Made by a program: the position numbers and the translations under genes. The notes beneath the pieces are model-generated. The model searched no databases and was not told where the DNA came from. It saw only the letters and a list, made by a program, of their open reading frames with translations. 59,114 nucleotides of DNA from Allofranklinella schreckenbergeri (GTDB lineage Bacteria; Pseudomonadota; Gammaproteobacteria; Burkholderiales; Burkholderiaceae_C). The stretch lies in NCBI RefSeq assembly GCF_003703475.1, contig NZ_RDQM01000014.1, forward strand, positions 1-59,114, given 5' to 3'. How positions within the stretch are numbered: the first letter of the stretch is position 1; each line of letters begins with the position of its first letter. Below, one piece after another: positions 7,872 to 15,388 of this stretch.

Positions 7872-8939
7872 TCATGCACCGGCATCGGCATAGGCCGCCT
7901 CGCCCTCATCCACGCCATCGCCATCCTGCCCCGCATCGCCCATCTGCCCGCCCATCGGGTCGCGCATCAGGTACTGCGGCTGCATCTCCAGCTCCGCGCC
8001 AAACGCCTGCGCCACCTTGTGCTGCAAGGCCCCCACGCCGCCGGCCAGCAACTCGATGTGCTCAGCCAGCGCGCGCGCCGTATCCAGCAGCTCAGGCGGC
8101 ATGCGCACCGGCGCCTGCGGGTCGTAATCCGGCGCGGCCAGCACCTCCTGCTGCCACCACTGCGCCAATGCATCGATCTGCTTGGCCATCTGCACCAGTG
8201 ACTTACCCGCTACATCCTGCAGCTCGCCCACGCCCGTGCGGAACTCCGCCAGGCGCTCGCTGTAGGGCTGCACCTGCGGGCCGCCCTTGCGCAGCTGTTT
8301 TTCCAGCTGCTCCGTTTTGGCTTGCAACTTCTTGCGCTGCTCGGCCTCGTACTCGTTGTCCACTTTCAACTGAGCCACATCCGCCTCCAGCTTCTCGCGA
8401 GCCTTGGCGTTGCGCGCGGCCAGTTCCTGCAACACATCCAGCACCTCATCGCGGCTTTGCGCCTCTTCCACCGCGCGGCGGATCAGCTCCTGATCGGGCG
8501 CGGGCAGCGCCTTGATGGCGTTGTAGTCCACTTGGCGCAGCCCGAGTTTTTCGGCTTGCTCGAAGGCTTCTTGGCCGATCAGATTGCGGTTGGCGGTCAA
8601 CTCCTGCATACGTTGATAAGACCGTCCAAGTTTGACTGTGCAGAACTCTTGCAGGCTCTCAAAATTCCGACCGTCGGAATTTTTGGGATTCCTCAAAAAT
8701 CGCCAACCCTTTGATTTTTTTAAATTTTCGTATATGGACAAGAGAGCCGAATTTCCGACCGTCGTAATGAAATCCAATGCCTCAATTCGCCCAATGTCCA
8801 CCCCTGCGGCAAACACCTCGTCCTTGTCGCGATCAAAATTTGCCTGCGCATCCAGCGCCTGCTGCGTCAACTGCTCATACTGCGGCGCCACCTCGATCAG
8901 CTCGACGGGGGCGGCAGTGCCTGTGGGTTTTCTTGCCAT
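7872..8939 (-). CDS. Conserved early phage protein with long coiled coil, unknown
   Basis: 355 aa, ATG 8939. Residues about 60-120 read like an HTH-bearing DNA-binding region (LQEFCTVKLGRSYQRMQELT). Residues about 165-230 are a charged coiled coil (KAREKLEADVAQLKVDNEYE...). The C-terminus is methionine/glycine/aspartate-rich. It lies directly upstream of the transposase gene, 10 bp away. A DNA-binding role is inferred only. Confidence 0.7.
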   Translation of the reverse strand: MARKPTGTAAPVELIEVAPQYEQLTQQALDAQANFDRDKDEVFAAGVDIGRIEALDFITTVGNSALLSIYENLKKSKGWRFLRNPKNSDGRNFESLQEFCTVKLGRSYQRMQELTANRNLIGQEAFEQAEKLGLRQVDYNAIKALPAPDQELIRRAVEEAQSRDEVLDVLQELAARNAKAREKLEADVAQLKVDNEYEAEQRKKLQAKTEQLEKQLRKGGPQVQPYSERLAEFRTGVGELQDVAGKSLVQMAKQIDALAQWWQQEVLAAPDYDPQAPVRMPPELLDTARALAEHIELLAGGVGALQHKVAQAFGAELEMQPQYLMRDPMGGQMGDAGQDGDGVDEGEAAYADAGA

Positions 8940-8948
8940 TGTTTACTC

Positions 8949-9278
8949 CTAACCAAAAAGTGCTCTTGTCTCGGCATCGCTCGTGACGCCCGTCATCGCG
9001 CGGCGCTGCTCTTGCATGCGCTCTATGGCGCGATCAAAGTCGTCGTGCACGCGAAACACCAGCCGCGTGAACTGCGTCGTCGGGTAAAAGCGCCCCGTGT
9101 CCTCGGCCTTGCGGCACCAGCCGTAATCGATCAACGTCTGCGTCGCCCGCGTAATCGCCACCGGCGTCGTGCGGCAGGCCGCCGCCAAGTCCTTGTTCGT
9201 CGCGCCGTTGGCGGCAAAGCCGCACAGCGCCTCCAGCACCGCCAGCACGGGGGCGGCCGATTTGGTGGGTGCGCTCAT
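8949..9278 (-). CDS. Winged-helix (IclR-like) DNA-binding protein
   Basis: 109 aa, ATG 9278. The core LAVLEALCGFAANGATNKDLAAACRTTPVAITRATQTLIDYGWCRK matches the winged-helix HTH seen at the N-terminus of IclR regulators, without the ligand-binding domain. It is the second gene of the leftward early operon, overlapping the stop of the first, and probably regulates early expression or works in transposition. Confidence 0.75.
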   Translation of the reverse strand: MSAPTKSAAPVLAVLEALCGFAANGATNKDLAAACRTTPVAITRATQTLIDYGWCRKAEDTGRFYPTTQFTRLVFRVHDDFDRAIERMQEQRRAMTGVTSDAETRALFG

Positions 9279-9529
9279 GCCGCAGCCCTTTCTTCTTGCT
9301 GACGCTGCGCCGGGCTGACGCGCGCCGGTTTGTCCGTCAACTGCCCGTGCTTCATACCCAGCAGCACGGCGATGTTGTGGCTCTTGCCGCGCAGGCAACG
9401 CTTGCGGCCGTAGAGCACCTCAAAAACCAGGCTGGTGCTGAACCCGTGATCGCGCGCCCATTGGGTGACCGTGATGCCCTGCTCACTGAGCCACTGGCGC
9501 GCCTGGGCCGATGTGCGAAGTTTCTTCAT
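9275..9529 (-). CDS. BcepMu gp16-family DNA-binding protein
   Basis: 84 aa, ATG 9529. The sequence QARQWLSEQGITVTQWARDH and the later YGRKRCLRGKSHNIAVLLGM match the phage family named after BcepMu gp16, an HTH protein found next to the repressor in transposable phages. It is the first gene of the leftward operon and faces the repressor across the operator region, a position like Ner in Mu. Confidence 0.8.
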   Translation of the reverse strand: MKKLRTSAQARQWLSEQGITVTQWARDHGFSTSLVFEVLYGRKRCLRGKSHNIAVLLGMKHGQLTDKPARVSPAQRQQEERAAA

Positions 9530-9742
9530 GGCTAAAATGGTGTAATTTGGTGTAACAAGATCGAAGGGGCGGTAGTGGACTTCGTCAGCTTGATGGCCAG
9601 CCATCTGGAGTGCGTATTGAGGTCATTTTTTTGCTCCTTGCAGTGTGGTTAGGGCCGGGTTAGGCCGTTTGTTGGTGTGAATTATTTCCCAGCCCTGGGA
9701 AATTCGCAAGGCTGGGAAATTTCTTGACTATTTAGTAGGGAT
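9530..9742. promoter_or_regulatory. Divergent early/lysogeny control region with repressor operators
   Basis: A 213-bp gap between the leftward early operon and the rightward repressor gene. It contains the perfect palindrome TTTCCCAGCCCTGGGAAA at 9685-9702 and a further half site GCTGGGAAATTTC at 9711-9723, ending 19 bp before the repressor ATG. A direct repeat GGTGTAA occurs at 9538-9557. The palindromes are the most likely repressor operators and would let the repressor control both directions. No exact -35/-10 pair could be fixed. Confidence 0.7.
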
Positions 9743-10183
9743 ATGCCGAAACGAGAACTCACCGAGGAAGAAGTGGCGCTCCGCATAGGCTTGGGTGCAG
9801 CAATCCGTGTGGCATCAGGCAAAAAGAAGCTGAAGCCAGGAGATTTGGCCGCCGCCGCTGGAGTGGCGCTCTCTCAGCAGTACCGAATAGAAAACGGCGA
9901 GGTGACAGCCGACTTTTTGTATTTAGTGAAGATCACCCGTCTTCTTGGCATGTCTCTCGACGAGTTGCTTCATGCCGCTTTAGATGAAGTGCCTCCCGCA
10001 CTGCCGGCCAAAGACCCTGTGGACGCAACAGCACAGGCTGGTTTCAGCCTGCACCAATCAGGCAGCGGCAACGTGCAAATAGGCCAACAGGCAGGCGCCA
10101 TCCACAACGCCGGGGCGATCGGTTTTTTCAAACAACAAAAAGGAGACAAACCCAATGCAAGAAAGCGCTCTGGCAAGGGCTGA
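9743..10183 (+). CDS. XRE-family lysogeny repressor
   Basis: 146 aa. An XRE HTH fills residues about 15-75 (LKPGDLAAAAGVALSQQYRI, then a helix ending MSLDELLHAAL). The C-terminal tail (residues 85-146) is low-complexity with repeated IGQQAGAIHNAGAIG-type sequence and lacks a LexA-like peptidase, so induction would not be by self-cleavage. It stands divergent to the early operon beside the operator palindromes, the position of the c repressor in transposable phages. RBS AGTAGGG precedes ATG 9743. Confidence 0.85.
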   Translation: MPKRELTEEEVALRIGLGAAIRVASGKKKLKPGDLAAAAGVALSQQYRIENGEVTADFLYLVKITRLLGMSLDELLHAALDEVPPALPAKDPVDATAQAGFSLHQSGSGNVQIGQQAGAIHNAGAIGFFKQQKGDKPNARKRSGKG

Positions 10184-10355
10184 GGCCGCAAGTGCCGGGC
10201 ATGGCGCGCTGACCACGGCCAGCGCCCGGCAAATCGCGCAAGCCGCGCACGCCATCCACAACTGGGGCAGCCACACCCACGTGCACATCTATGTGCAGGC
10301 GCCCCCGCCCCAACAAAAAAAGCCCGCATCAAGCCATGCGGGCGCGGGTGCTTGA
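10155..10355 (+). CDS. Small protein downstream of repressor, unknown
   Basis: 66 aa. ATG 10155 has AAGGAG 9 nt upstream and overlaps the end of the repressor gene, so it is probably co-translated. Alanine-rich helix followed by a HTHVHIYVQAPPPQQKK segment. It shares the phrase AGAG with the end of the next small ORF but no family is recognised. Confidence 0.5.
   Translation: MQESALARAEAASAGHGALTTASARQIAQAAHAIHNWGSHTHVHIYVQAPPPQQKKPASSHAGAGA
10315..10343 (-). terminator. Minus-strand intrinsic terminator
   Basis: GCCCGCAT (10322-10329) pairs with ATGCGGGC (10336-10343); on the minus strand the stem is followed by seven Ts (10321-10315). It lies inside the 3' end of a small plus-strand ORF and would stop antisense transcription before it reaches the repressor gene. 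Confidence 0.65.
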
Positions 10356-10388
10356 GACGCCCCCGATCACGCAATGCAGGAGAGACAA

Positions 10389-11555
10389 ATGGACGCTTTT
10401 ACCGAACGAATGAGCAAGCATGCCGAGCACGTCAAAGCCGTGGCGGCGCATTGCAACAGTGAGGAAACCACTAAACAAGCGCTGATCTTGCCGGTGCTCG
10501 ACATTCTTGGTTTCTCACCTTTTGACCCGACAAAAGTCAAAGCCGAATACGGTGCCGACTTCCCGGGCGTGAAAAGCAGCGAGCGCGTGGACTACGCCTT
10601 GTTCTGCCACGGCGTGCCTGTCATGTTCATCGAAGCCAAGGCACATAGCGAAAAGCTCAACAACCATTGCCCGCAGCTTTCGCGCTACTTCAATGCCACC
10701 CCGGAAGTGACCATCGCCGCCATCACCAATGGGGAGGAGTGGCGCTTTTTCACCGACTTGAACAACAAGAACGTGATGGACAGCACCCCGTTTCTAACGG
10801 TGGACTTTGGCGATATGGACATCACGTTCTTGCAGCGCCTGCGCCGCTTTCGCCACGACGAGTTTCAGCCCGAAGCACTGCGCACGCTGGCAGAAGAGAC
10901 GGTTTATCTCAATGCGTTTACTGAAGTGATCAGCAGTAGCCTGCGCGAACCCGATGTGGACTTTGTGCGCTACGTGGCTGGCCGCGCCGACATCCAGCGC
11001 CAATTCAACGCCCGATTCCTAGAAAGCATCGCACCGCTTGTCAAGCAGGCTGTTGAGCGTGCCGTGAGCAATATGGTGGTTTCCGGCCTGTCCATGAAAG
11101 CGCCCGCTGCCGCCCCAGCAGAGGTTTTGGCTGCGGAGCCAGAGCCTGAGATTGACCCTATGGCCGATATCGTGGATGCCGATAACCCACGTATCGTGAC
11201 CACATACGCAGAGCGGCGTTTGTTGGAAGTGGCCTTGGAGATTCTGGGCGCGCAGGCAGACATTACGGCCAAGGACACCGAAAGCTACTACTCCCTTCTT
11301 TACCAAGGCAAAGTCAACCGCTGGCTCCTGCGCTATCAGGCAGACAAGCGACAACCCTGCATCTTTGTGTGTGTGCCATTGACGGAACATCGAAAGAAAG
11401 AGATTGAGCGCGCAGGCCTGCAGATCGGCACGGGCGACAGCATCCTGCTCAACCAGCCCGAGCACTTGGCCCGCATTGCAGGGATTGTGTTTGACGCGCT
11501 TGAGTATTGCCGTGATGACAACAACTTCAAGCGAACCCGAGGGGACTCAGCTTGA
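10389..11555 (+). CDS. HSDR_N-type (PD-(D/E)xK) restriction-like protein
   Basis: 388 aa from ATG 10389 (AGGAGA 6 nt upstream; an in-frame ATG at 10374 is less likely). The N-terminal domain matches the type I restriction subunit N-terminus: EETTKQALILPVLDILGFSP, then D68 (RVDYALF) and E82-x-K84 (FIEAKAH), the PD-(D/E)xK catalytic signature. No helicase motor follows. Residues about 265-385 form a second alpha/beta domain (VNRWLLRYQADKRQPCIFVC). Stand-alone proteins of this type are frequent prophage cargo and may degrade foreign DNA or act in exclusion. Second sizeable gene of the lysogeny operon. Confidence 0.8.
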   Translation: MDAFTERMSKHAEHVKAVAAHCNSEETTKQALILPVLDILGFSPFDPTKVKAEYGADFPGVKSSERVDYALFCHGVPVMFIEAKAHSEKLNNHCPQLSRYFNATPEVTIAAITNGEEWRFFTDLNNKNVMDSTPFLTVDFGDMDITFLQRLRRFRHDEFQPEALRTLAEETVYLNAFTEVISSSLREPDVDFVRYVAGRADIQRQFNARFLESIAPLVKQAVERAVSNMVVSGLSMKAPAAAPAEVLAAEPEPEIDPMADIVDADNPRIVTTYAERRLLEVALEILGAQADITAKDTESYYSLLYQGKVNRWLLRYQADKRQPCIFVCVPLTEHRKKEIERAGLQIGTGDSILLNQPEHLARIAGIVFDALEYCRDDNNFKRTRGDSA

Positions 11556-11625
11556 AGTCCCTGTGCGGCGCGGCATCTGGTCAGACCCGCCCATGGCAAT
11601 GGCGCAAACAGCAACGGAGCAAGCA

Positions 11626-11733
11626 ATGAGCGACAAACCCGATGAAGCAGCAATCATCAAGTACCTGCTCAACGAACTGATAGAGGCCAAGGCAAGCATT
11701 GCACATGCGGGCGCGGGCGTTTATCTCGAGTGA
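11626..11733 (+). CDS. Possible 35-aa small protein
   Basis: MSDKPDEAAIIKYLLNELIE followed by 15 residues ending GAGVYLE. ATG 11626 has a GGAGC box 5-8 nt upstream. It lies between the restriction-like gene and the next gene on the same strand. Helical and acidic, no family known. Real coding status is uncertain. Confidence 0.35.
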   Translation: MSDKPDEAAIIKYLLNELIEAKASIAHAGAGVYLE

Positions 11734-11750
11734 CTAGAAAGGTGGCCTCT

Positions 11751-12806
11751 ATGAGTGCGAGAGGAAAGCGGGTTCAAAAAGCCGTTGTCTACAAAAGGGT
11801 TCAATTCCACACCAGCGTCGAGGGGCAGACGCTCAAGAGCCTGCTGGCTGCTGCGCTACGGAAGAGAAAAACCCTTGGCGAGCGCAGAAAGAACGTGGCG
11901 GCTGAAGATGATCCGATCTACCACGCCTTGGGCATCCCCAAAGATGAGCCCAACGGGTTCGTGTTTGGCACTTTGATGACGTACACGCCAGGCACCGATC
12001 CACTGTGCTTCATTGATGATGAGCTTTGTGAAGAGGTTGTGCTGGAGAAGGTCGCCGCGCCCCAGGCGGAAAACGGCAAGAGGCGGGAGTTTCTGGCATC
12101 CATGATGTACTTTGGCGTGGTTGACAACCACATGGTGCTGATGCAATCGCAGGCATTGAAAGCCGTCCATCTAGAATCCTATCTGCAATGGTATTTGCAC
12201 GCCTCAGGAGTTCTGGAGGGCACCAACACGTTGCAGCTGCTCGATACGCCCAGTGAGGCATTGCAGAAAAAAGTCAGCCAAGGCAAGGGGGTCAAGGCCA
12301 TCAAGATTGGCGGGCAGGTCATGCCCCCGTCGATCATGCCCCCCGTGAAAGACACCGAAGACGGCAGTGCGGCCAGCGCGCCTGAAAAGCAGCCCACAAC
12401 CCGGCAGGTTGCCTTGCATACAACGGCAGTTGCCACGTCTGAGGATTACGGGGTGCTGGCTGCGCTGAAAAAGCTGATGAGGCCCATTGATGCGGCAAAG
12501 ATAGACTTTGACCAGTTGGCGGGCTCCAACATTGAGATGAGCGTCACGCTGCGCTATGGCCGCAGCACGACAGAGGATGGGGAAAAGTTGATGACATCGC
12601 TGGGAGCTGCGCTGCGCAACTCTGAGGATGTGGAGACCGAAATTGAACTGATTGGTGGCGGCAGCATCAAAGGCTCCGAGCTGAAGCTCAAAGGGGATAT
12701 TCGCCTCACGTCTTACGATGGCCAGCTTAACGCCACAGATGTTTACGAAGGGCTGCGGCAATGGCTGCTCAACAAAGTGTCATCGCAAGAGCTGCCAGCC
12801 AGCTAG
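11751..12806 (+). CDS. RexA-like cytoplasmic protein of a putative exclusion module
   Basis: 351 aa; ATG 11751 chosen for AAAGG 8 nt upstream. Soluble, no signal or membrane helix. Three parts are visible: an N-terminal alpha/beta region with FGTLMTYTPGTDPLCFIDDE, a middle segment (FGVVDNHMVLMQSQALKAVH) followed by a linker of about 50 residues, and a C-terminal domain with SVTLRYGRSTTEDGEKLMTS. The order short N-domain, sensor-like strand-rich middle, then a C-domain of this kind recalls lambda RexA, but similarity is structural-looking rather than clear identity. The next gene encodes a four-helix membrane protein, as rexB follows rexA. Confidence 0.6.
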   Translation: MSARGKRVQKAVVYKRVQFHTSVEGQTLKSLLAAALRKRKTLGERRKNVAAEDDPIYHALGIPKDEPNGFVFGTLMTYTPGTDPLCFIDDELCEEVVLEKVAAPQAENGKRREFLASMMYFGVVDNHMVLMQSQALKAVHLESYLQWYLHASGVLEGTNTLQLLDTPSEALQKKVSQGKGVKAIKIGGQVMPPSIMPPVKDTEDGSAASAPEKQPTTRQVALHTTAVATSEDYGVLAALKKLMRPIDAAKIDFDQLAGSNIEMSVTLRYGRSTTEDGEKLMTSLGAALRNSEDVETEIELIGGGSIKGSELKLKGDIRLTSYDGQLNATDVYEGLRQWLLNKVSSQELPAS

Positions 12807-13387
12807 TCATCTGGCTGGTCGCCCCGCGGCCGATTACTTTGTTGGTATTGCTTGCAGTTTGTGTCGGGCTGGGGGAGTTGGCCTGGCGGCTGCTGGCCGG
12901 TAGCGGGCAAATCATTGCCTGGGCCTCTGGCGTGCTTTCGCCTTTTTGCATGATGTGCGCCACGGCGATCTGGGGCATGAGAGACCGGATGGATGACCTG
13001 CTGGACACAGACCAGATGACCGCGCAGGCATATCAGCGATTTGTTGATTTAAGCGCCGCTCAGCGCCGCAAAGCCACCCGATGGGCCGCACTGGCTGCGT
13101 TGGCCGCGCTCGCGGCGGCGGCTCCGGCCATCTCCCACCAGTTGGCAGGAGTGATCTGGTATCCCATGGTGCTTGGCTGTGGCGCTGCCGTTGCCATAGC
13201 GATCTTTGGCTATTTGCTGGCCCGCTGCTGGGATGAGCAAATTCGCGCGCAGCGGGGCGCCCAGAAGCTGGAAAGCAAGAGGCGTCAGGAGCGGCAAGAG
13301 CTACTGGAAAAAATACAAAGCGGCGCTTCCGTGAATGCCGCAAAAGGATGGGTAGAAGGGCCGCCCCTCGAAATAAGCAAACATTAA
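12761..13387 (+). CDS. RexB-like polytopic membrane protein
   Basis: 208 aa, ATG 12761, overlapping the preceding gene by 46 bp. Four predicted membrane helices in two pairs: about 25-46 (TLLVLLAVCVGLGELAWRLL), 50-71 (AWASGVLSPFCMMCATAIWG), 108-128 and 133-156 (YPMVLGCGAAVAIAIFGYLL), separated by a charged cytoplasmic loop, then a basic C-terminal tail. Lambda RexB is also a four-helix ion-channel-like protein acting with RexA to abort infections. Here the pairing with a soluble partner in the repressor operon supports an analogous role, but function is inferred. Confidence 0.6.
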   Translation: MAAQQSVIARAASQLVIWLVAPRPITLLVLLAVCVGLGELAWRLLAGSGQIIAWASGVLSPFCMMCATAIWGMRDRMDDLLDTDQMTAQAYQRFVDLSAAQRRKATRWAALAALAALAAAAPAISHQLAGVIWYPMVLGCGAAVAIAIFGYLLARCWDEQIRAQRGAQKLESKRRQERQELLEKIQSGASVNAAKGWVEGPPLEISKH

Positions 13388-13444
13388 AAACGCTTGATTG
13401 ACCCACCCCCCCGCAGGTACGGCGCAGCTTTGCCGCGCATCTTC

Positions 13445-13462
13445 TGACACCTGTCAAAAGAC
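13445..13462 (+). promoter_or_regulatory. Late-operon element, copy 1 (lysis operon)
   Basis: TGACACCTGTCAAAAGAC, containing the dyad TGACA-CC-TGTCA. Identical copies occur only at 22696-22713 and 34430-34447, each just upstream of a predicted late operon. The best explanation is an activator or promoter element for the Mor-like regulator. No convincing -10 could be assigned. Confidence 0.65.
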
Positions 13463-13488
13463 AAGGGCTACCCCAAAAAGCACCATCA

Positions 13489-13518
13489 CGGGCATCCCAA
13501 CGGATGCCCGTTTTTTTT
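13489..13518 (+). terminator. Intrinsic terminator after the lysogeny operon
   Basis: CGGGCATCC (13489-13497) pairs perfectly with GGATGCCCG (13502-13510), loop CAAC, followed by eight Ts. It lies 27 bp downstream of the late element and 20 bp before the lysis genes, so it would end transcripts from the repressor operon. It could also attenuate any late transcript that starts upstream of it. Confidence 0.85.
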
Positions 13519-13538
13519 GCCTTTTGGAAGTAGCCGCC

Positions 13539-13889
13539 ATGCCCGATACCCGTACCCCCGAAACCCTATCCACCGATGCCTACACCTTCGGCCGCTTGCC
13601 GCGCCTGACCAGCTGGTGGGCCATTGCCGCTGTGCTCTCTGCCCTGGTGCTGCTGATTGCGCCGGGCCAATTGCCCGTCACGCTCTACAAGCTCAATCTC
13701 ATCGCGCTGGCCGCCGTGGCCGGGTACTGGATTGACCGCGCCATCTTCCCCTATGCGCGCCCTCAGCTGGATGCGCTGCGCGATCTGTACCCGCCCGATC
13801 ACAGCCGGCTGTACTTCCTGGCCGCCGTCATGCTGCGCCGCGCGCTGATCGTCGCCGCCACTGTGCTGGCCGTGGCGCTGGGGGCCTGA
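13539..13889 (+). CDS. Putative holin (2-3 transmembrane segments)
   Basis: 116 aa, ATG 13539. Hydrophobic helices at about 25-45 (SWWAIAAVLSALVLLIAPG), 48-66 (LYKLNLIALAAVAGYWIDR) and 95-115 (LIVAATVLAVALGA). Length, topology and position directly ahead of the lysozyme-type gene fit the two/three-helix holins of transposable phages, which form the membrane lesions that time lysis. Confidence 0.75.
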   Translation: MPDTRTPETLSTDAYTFGRLPRLTSWWAIAAVLSALVLLIAPGQLPVTLYKLNLIALAAVAGYWIDRAIFPYARPQLDALRDLYPPDHSRLYFLAAVMLRRALIVAATVLAVALGA

Positions 13890-13890
13890 T

Positions 13891-14613
13891 ATGGGATGGC
13901 CTCAATGGGCCATGCTGGCCTTGCTCCTGGCTTCACTGCTGGCCGCCGCCTACCTGCACGGCAAGGCCCACAGCGGCCCGCACAACTTCTGGACCACGGT
14001 GGCGTCCGTGGTGATTCATCTGGCGATCTTGTATGCGGGCGGATTTTTCTCCTCCTCCGCCCAGGCCCAGACCATCCCCGCCGCTGCCCAGCACTACCGG
14101 CGCGATCTCGTCCGCGCCGCGCACAGCGCCTGGGGGCTGGATGCGCCCATTGCCGTCTTTGCGGCCCAGGTGCATCAGGAGAGCGCCTGGCGTCCCAATG
14201 CCATCAGCCACGTGGGCGCTCGCGGCCTGGCGCAGTTCATGCCTGCCACGGCGCGCTGGTGGTGCGAGCGCACAGGCACGCCGCCCGATGCCTGCCTGCC
14301 GCACAACCCCACCTGGGCGCTGCGCGCGCTGGTGGGCTACGACCGCTGGCTGTACGAGCGCACGCCCGCACGCTACAGCGCATTTGACCGCTGGTGGGTG
14401 GCCCTGCGCGCCTACAACGGCGGCCTGGGCCACTGGCAGCGCGAAGCCGCCGCCACCGGCCTGGCGCAGCCCAGCCGCCAGCGGGTGGACGCTGCCTGCG
14501 GCCAGGCGCGCCGCCATGCCAGCCATTGCCCCGAGAACCTGGGCTACCCCGCCCGCATCCTGATCGCCCTGCAGCCGCGCTATGCGAGCTGGGGCCAAAC
14601 GGTGGAGCCATGA
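13891..14613 (+). CDS. Membrane-anchored lytic transglycosylase (endolysin)
   Basis: 240 aa. Two hydrophobic segments (residues 5-22 and 36-52) and an AQA signal-like cleavage region precede an SLT domain with the catalytic glutamate E97 in QVHQESAWRPNA, then GARGLAQFMPATARW and a later LRAYNGG motif. It cuts the glycan strand of peptidoglycan with formation of the anhydro product. The N-terminal helices suggest Sec-dependent export and membrane tethering, as in signal-arrest endolysins. Overlaps the next small gene. Confidence 0.88.
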   Translation: MGWPQWAMLALLLASLLAAAYLHGKAHSGPHNFWTTVASVVIHLAILYAGGFFSSSAQAQTIPAAAQHYRRDLVRAAHSAWGLDAPIAVFAAQVHQESAWRPNAISHVGARGLAQFMPATARWWCERTGTPPDACLPHNPTWALRALVGYDRWLYERTPARYSAFDRWWVALRAYNGGLGHWQREAAATGLAQPSRQRVDAACGQARRHASHCPENLGYPARILIALQPRYASWGQTVEP

Positions 14614-14696
14614 CCATGCCCGTGCCCCTGCAAATCGCATTGCTGAGCGCCGTGCTCTGGCGCTGCCTGTTGGGCAGTCTGTGGGGTGCCCTATGA
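14610..14696 (+). CDS. 28-aa hydrophobic peptide in the lysis cassette
   Basis: MTMPVPLQIALLSAVLWRCL plus eight residues. Its ATG overlaps the endolysin stop (ATGA) and its stop overlaps the next start, so it is embedded in a chain of coupled genes. A single membrane helix; possibly an accessory holin or antiholin. Evidence is only the coupling and hydrophobicity. Confidence 0.4.
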   Translation: MTMPVPLQIALLSAVLWRCLLGSLWGAL

Positions 14697-15142
14697 CCGC
14701 CATGCTGCCCCGCCTCATCGGCCCGCTGCTGGTGCTGGCCGGCCTGTGCACCGTCTACGCCATCGGCCACCTCAGCGGCCAATCTGCCGCCCAGGCCCGC
14801 GCCGACCGCGCCACTGTGGCCGCCCAGGCCCGGCAACTGGAGCAATACCGCGCCGCCGTGGCCGAGCACACCGCGCTGATTGCGGCCAGCCAGGCCGCCA
14901 GCCAGGCCATCCGGGCCACGGCCAGCGCCATGGAAACCACCAACCGGAGAACGACCCATGCCCTCAAGCAAGCCCTGGAGTTGGACGCTGCCGAGCGCGC
15001 TGATTGCCGCTATGACGACGGCGTCATGCAGCACCTGGTCAACGCCCGCCAGCGCGCCGCTGACGCTGCCGCAGGCCGCGCCGCCGGCAGCCCTGATGCA
15101 AAGCTGCCCGCCCCCGGCGCAGGTGCCGATAGCGGAGGCTGA
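14693..15142 (+). CDS. Rz-like inner-membrane spanin
   Basis: 149 aa, ATG 14693. One N-terminal membrane anchor (IGPLLVLAGLCTVYAIGHL), then a long alanine/glutamine-rich helix (residues 30-115) and a flexible C-terminus. This is the form of i-spanins, which link inner and outer membranes in the last step of lysis. A second lipoprotein frame (14958-15239) is nested in its 3' half, as with Rz/Rz1. Confidence 0.75.
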   Translation: MTAMLPRLIGPLLVLAGLCTVYAIGHLSGQSAAQARADRATVAAQARQLEQYRAAVAEHTALIAASQAASQAIRATASAMETTNRRTTHALKQALELDAAERADCRYDDGVMQHLVNARQRAADAAAGRAAGSPDAKLPAPGAGADSGG

Positions 15143-15239
15143 TGCCGTGTTGCTGACGCTCAAAGAGATGTACGACGTCTATGGCCTGTGCGCCTGGCGG
15201 CACCGCCGTTTGATTGATTGGCTGGAGCAGGGGCAGTGA
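14958..15239 (+). CDS. Rz1-like outer-membrane spanin lipoprotein nested in the Rz gene
   Basis: 93 aa in a different frame from the overlapping Rz-like gene, ATG 14958. N-terminal signal with a lipobox-like MTTASC (cysteine near residue 24), then a proline-rich stretch, as in Rz1 proteins, and a C-terminal helix LLTLKEMYDVYGLCAWRHRR that extends past the Rz stop. The classic embedded o-spanin arrangement; the lipobox has threonine at -3 rather than leucine. Confidence 0.65.
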   Translation: MPSSKPWSWTLPSALIAAMTTASCSTWSTPASAPLTLPQAAPPAALMQSCPPPAQVPIAEADAVLLTLKEMYDVYGLCAWRHRRLIDWLEQGQ

Positions 15240-15388
15240 TGGGCGATGTGATGGATCGCGCGCAGGAGCGCGGGCAGGAATGGTTGCACGACCAGCTCGC
15301 CCACCAGGCCGCGCGCCGCCAGGCGTTGCCGGGCGTGCGGCGCTGCGTGGGTTGTCAGACAGCCCTGGAAAGAGAGCAAAAGCGATGA
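15239..15388 (+). CDS. Short DksA/TraR-like protein with a single CxxC
   Basis: 49 aa: MGDVMDRAQERGQEWLHDQL, then a basic segment and CVGC near residue 38. The N-terminus resembles phage TraR/DksA-type C4 zinc-finger proteins, but the second cysteine pair is missing, so it cannot form the usual finger alone. ATG 15239 overlaps the preceding stop, and its stop overlaps the next start at 15385. Confidence 0.5.
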   Translation: MGDVMDRAQERGQEWLHDQLAHQAARRQALPGVRRCVGCQTALEREQKR

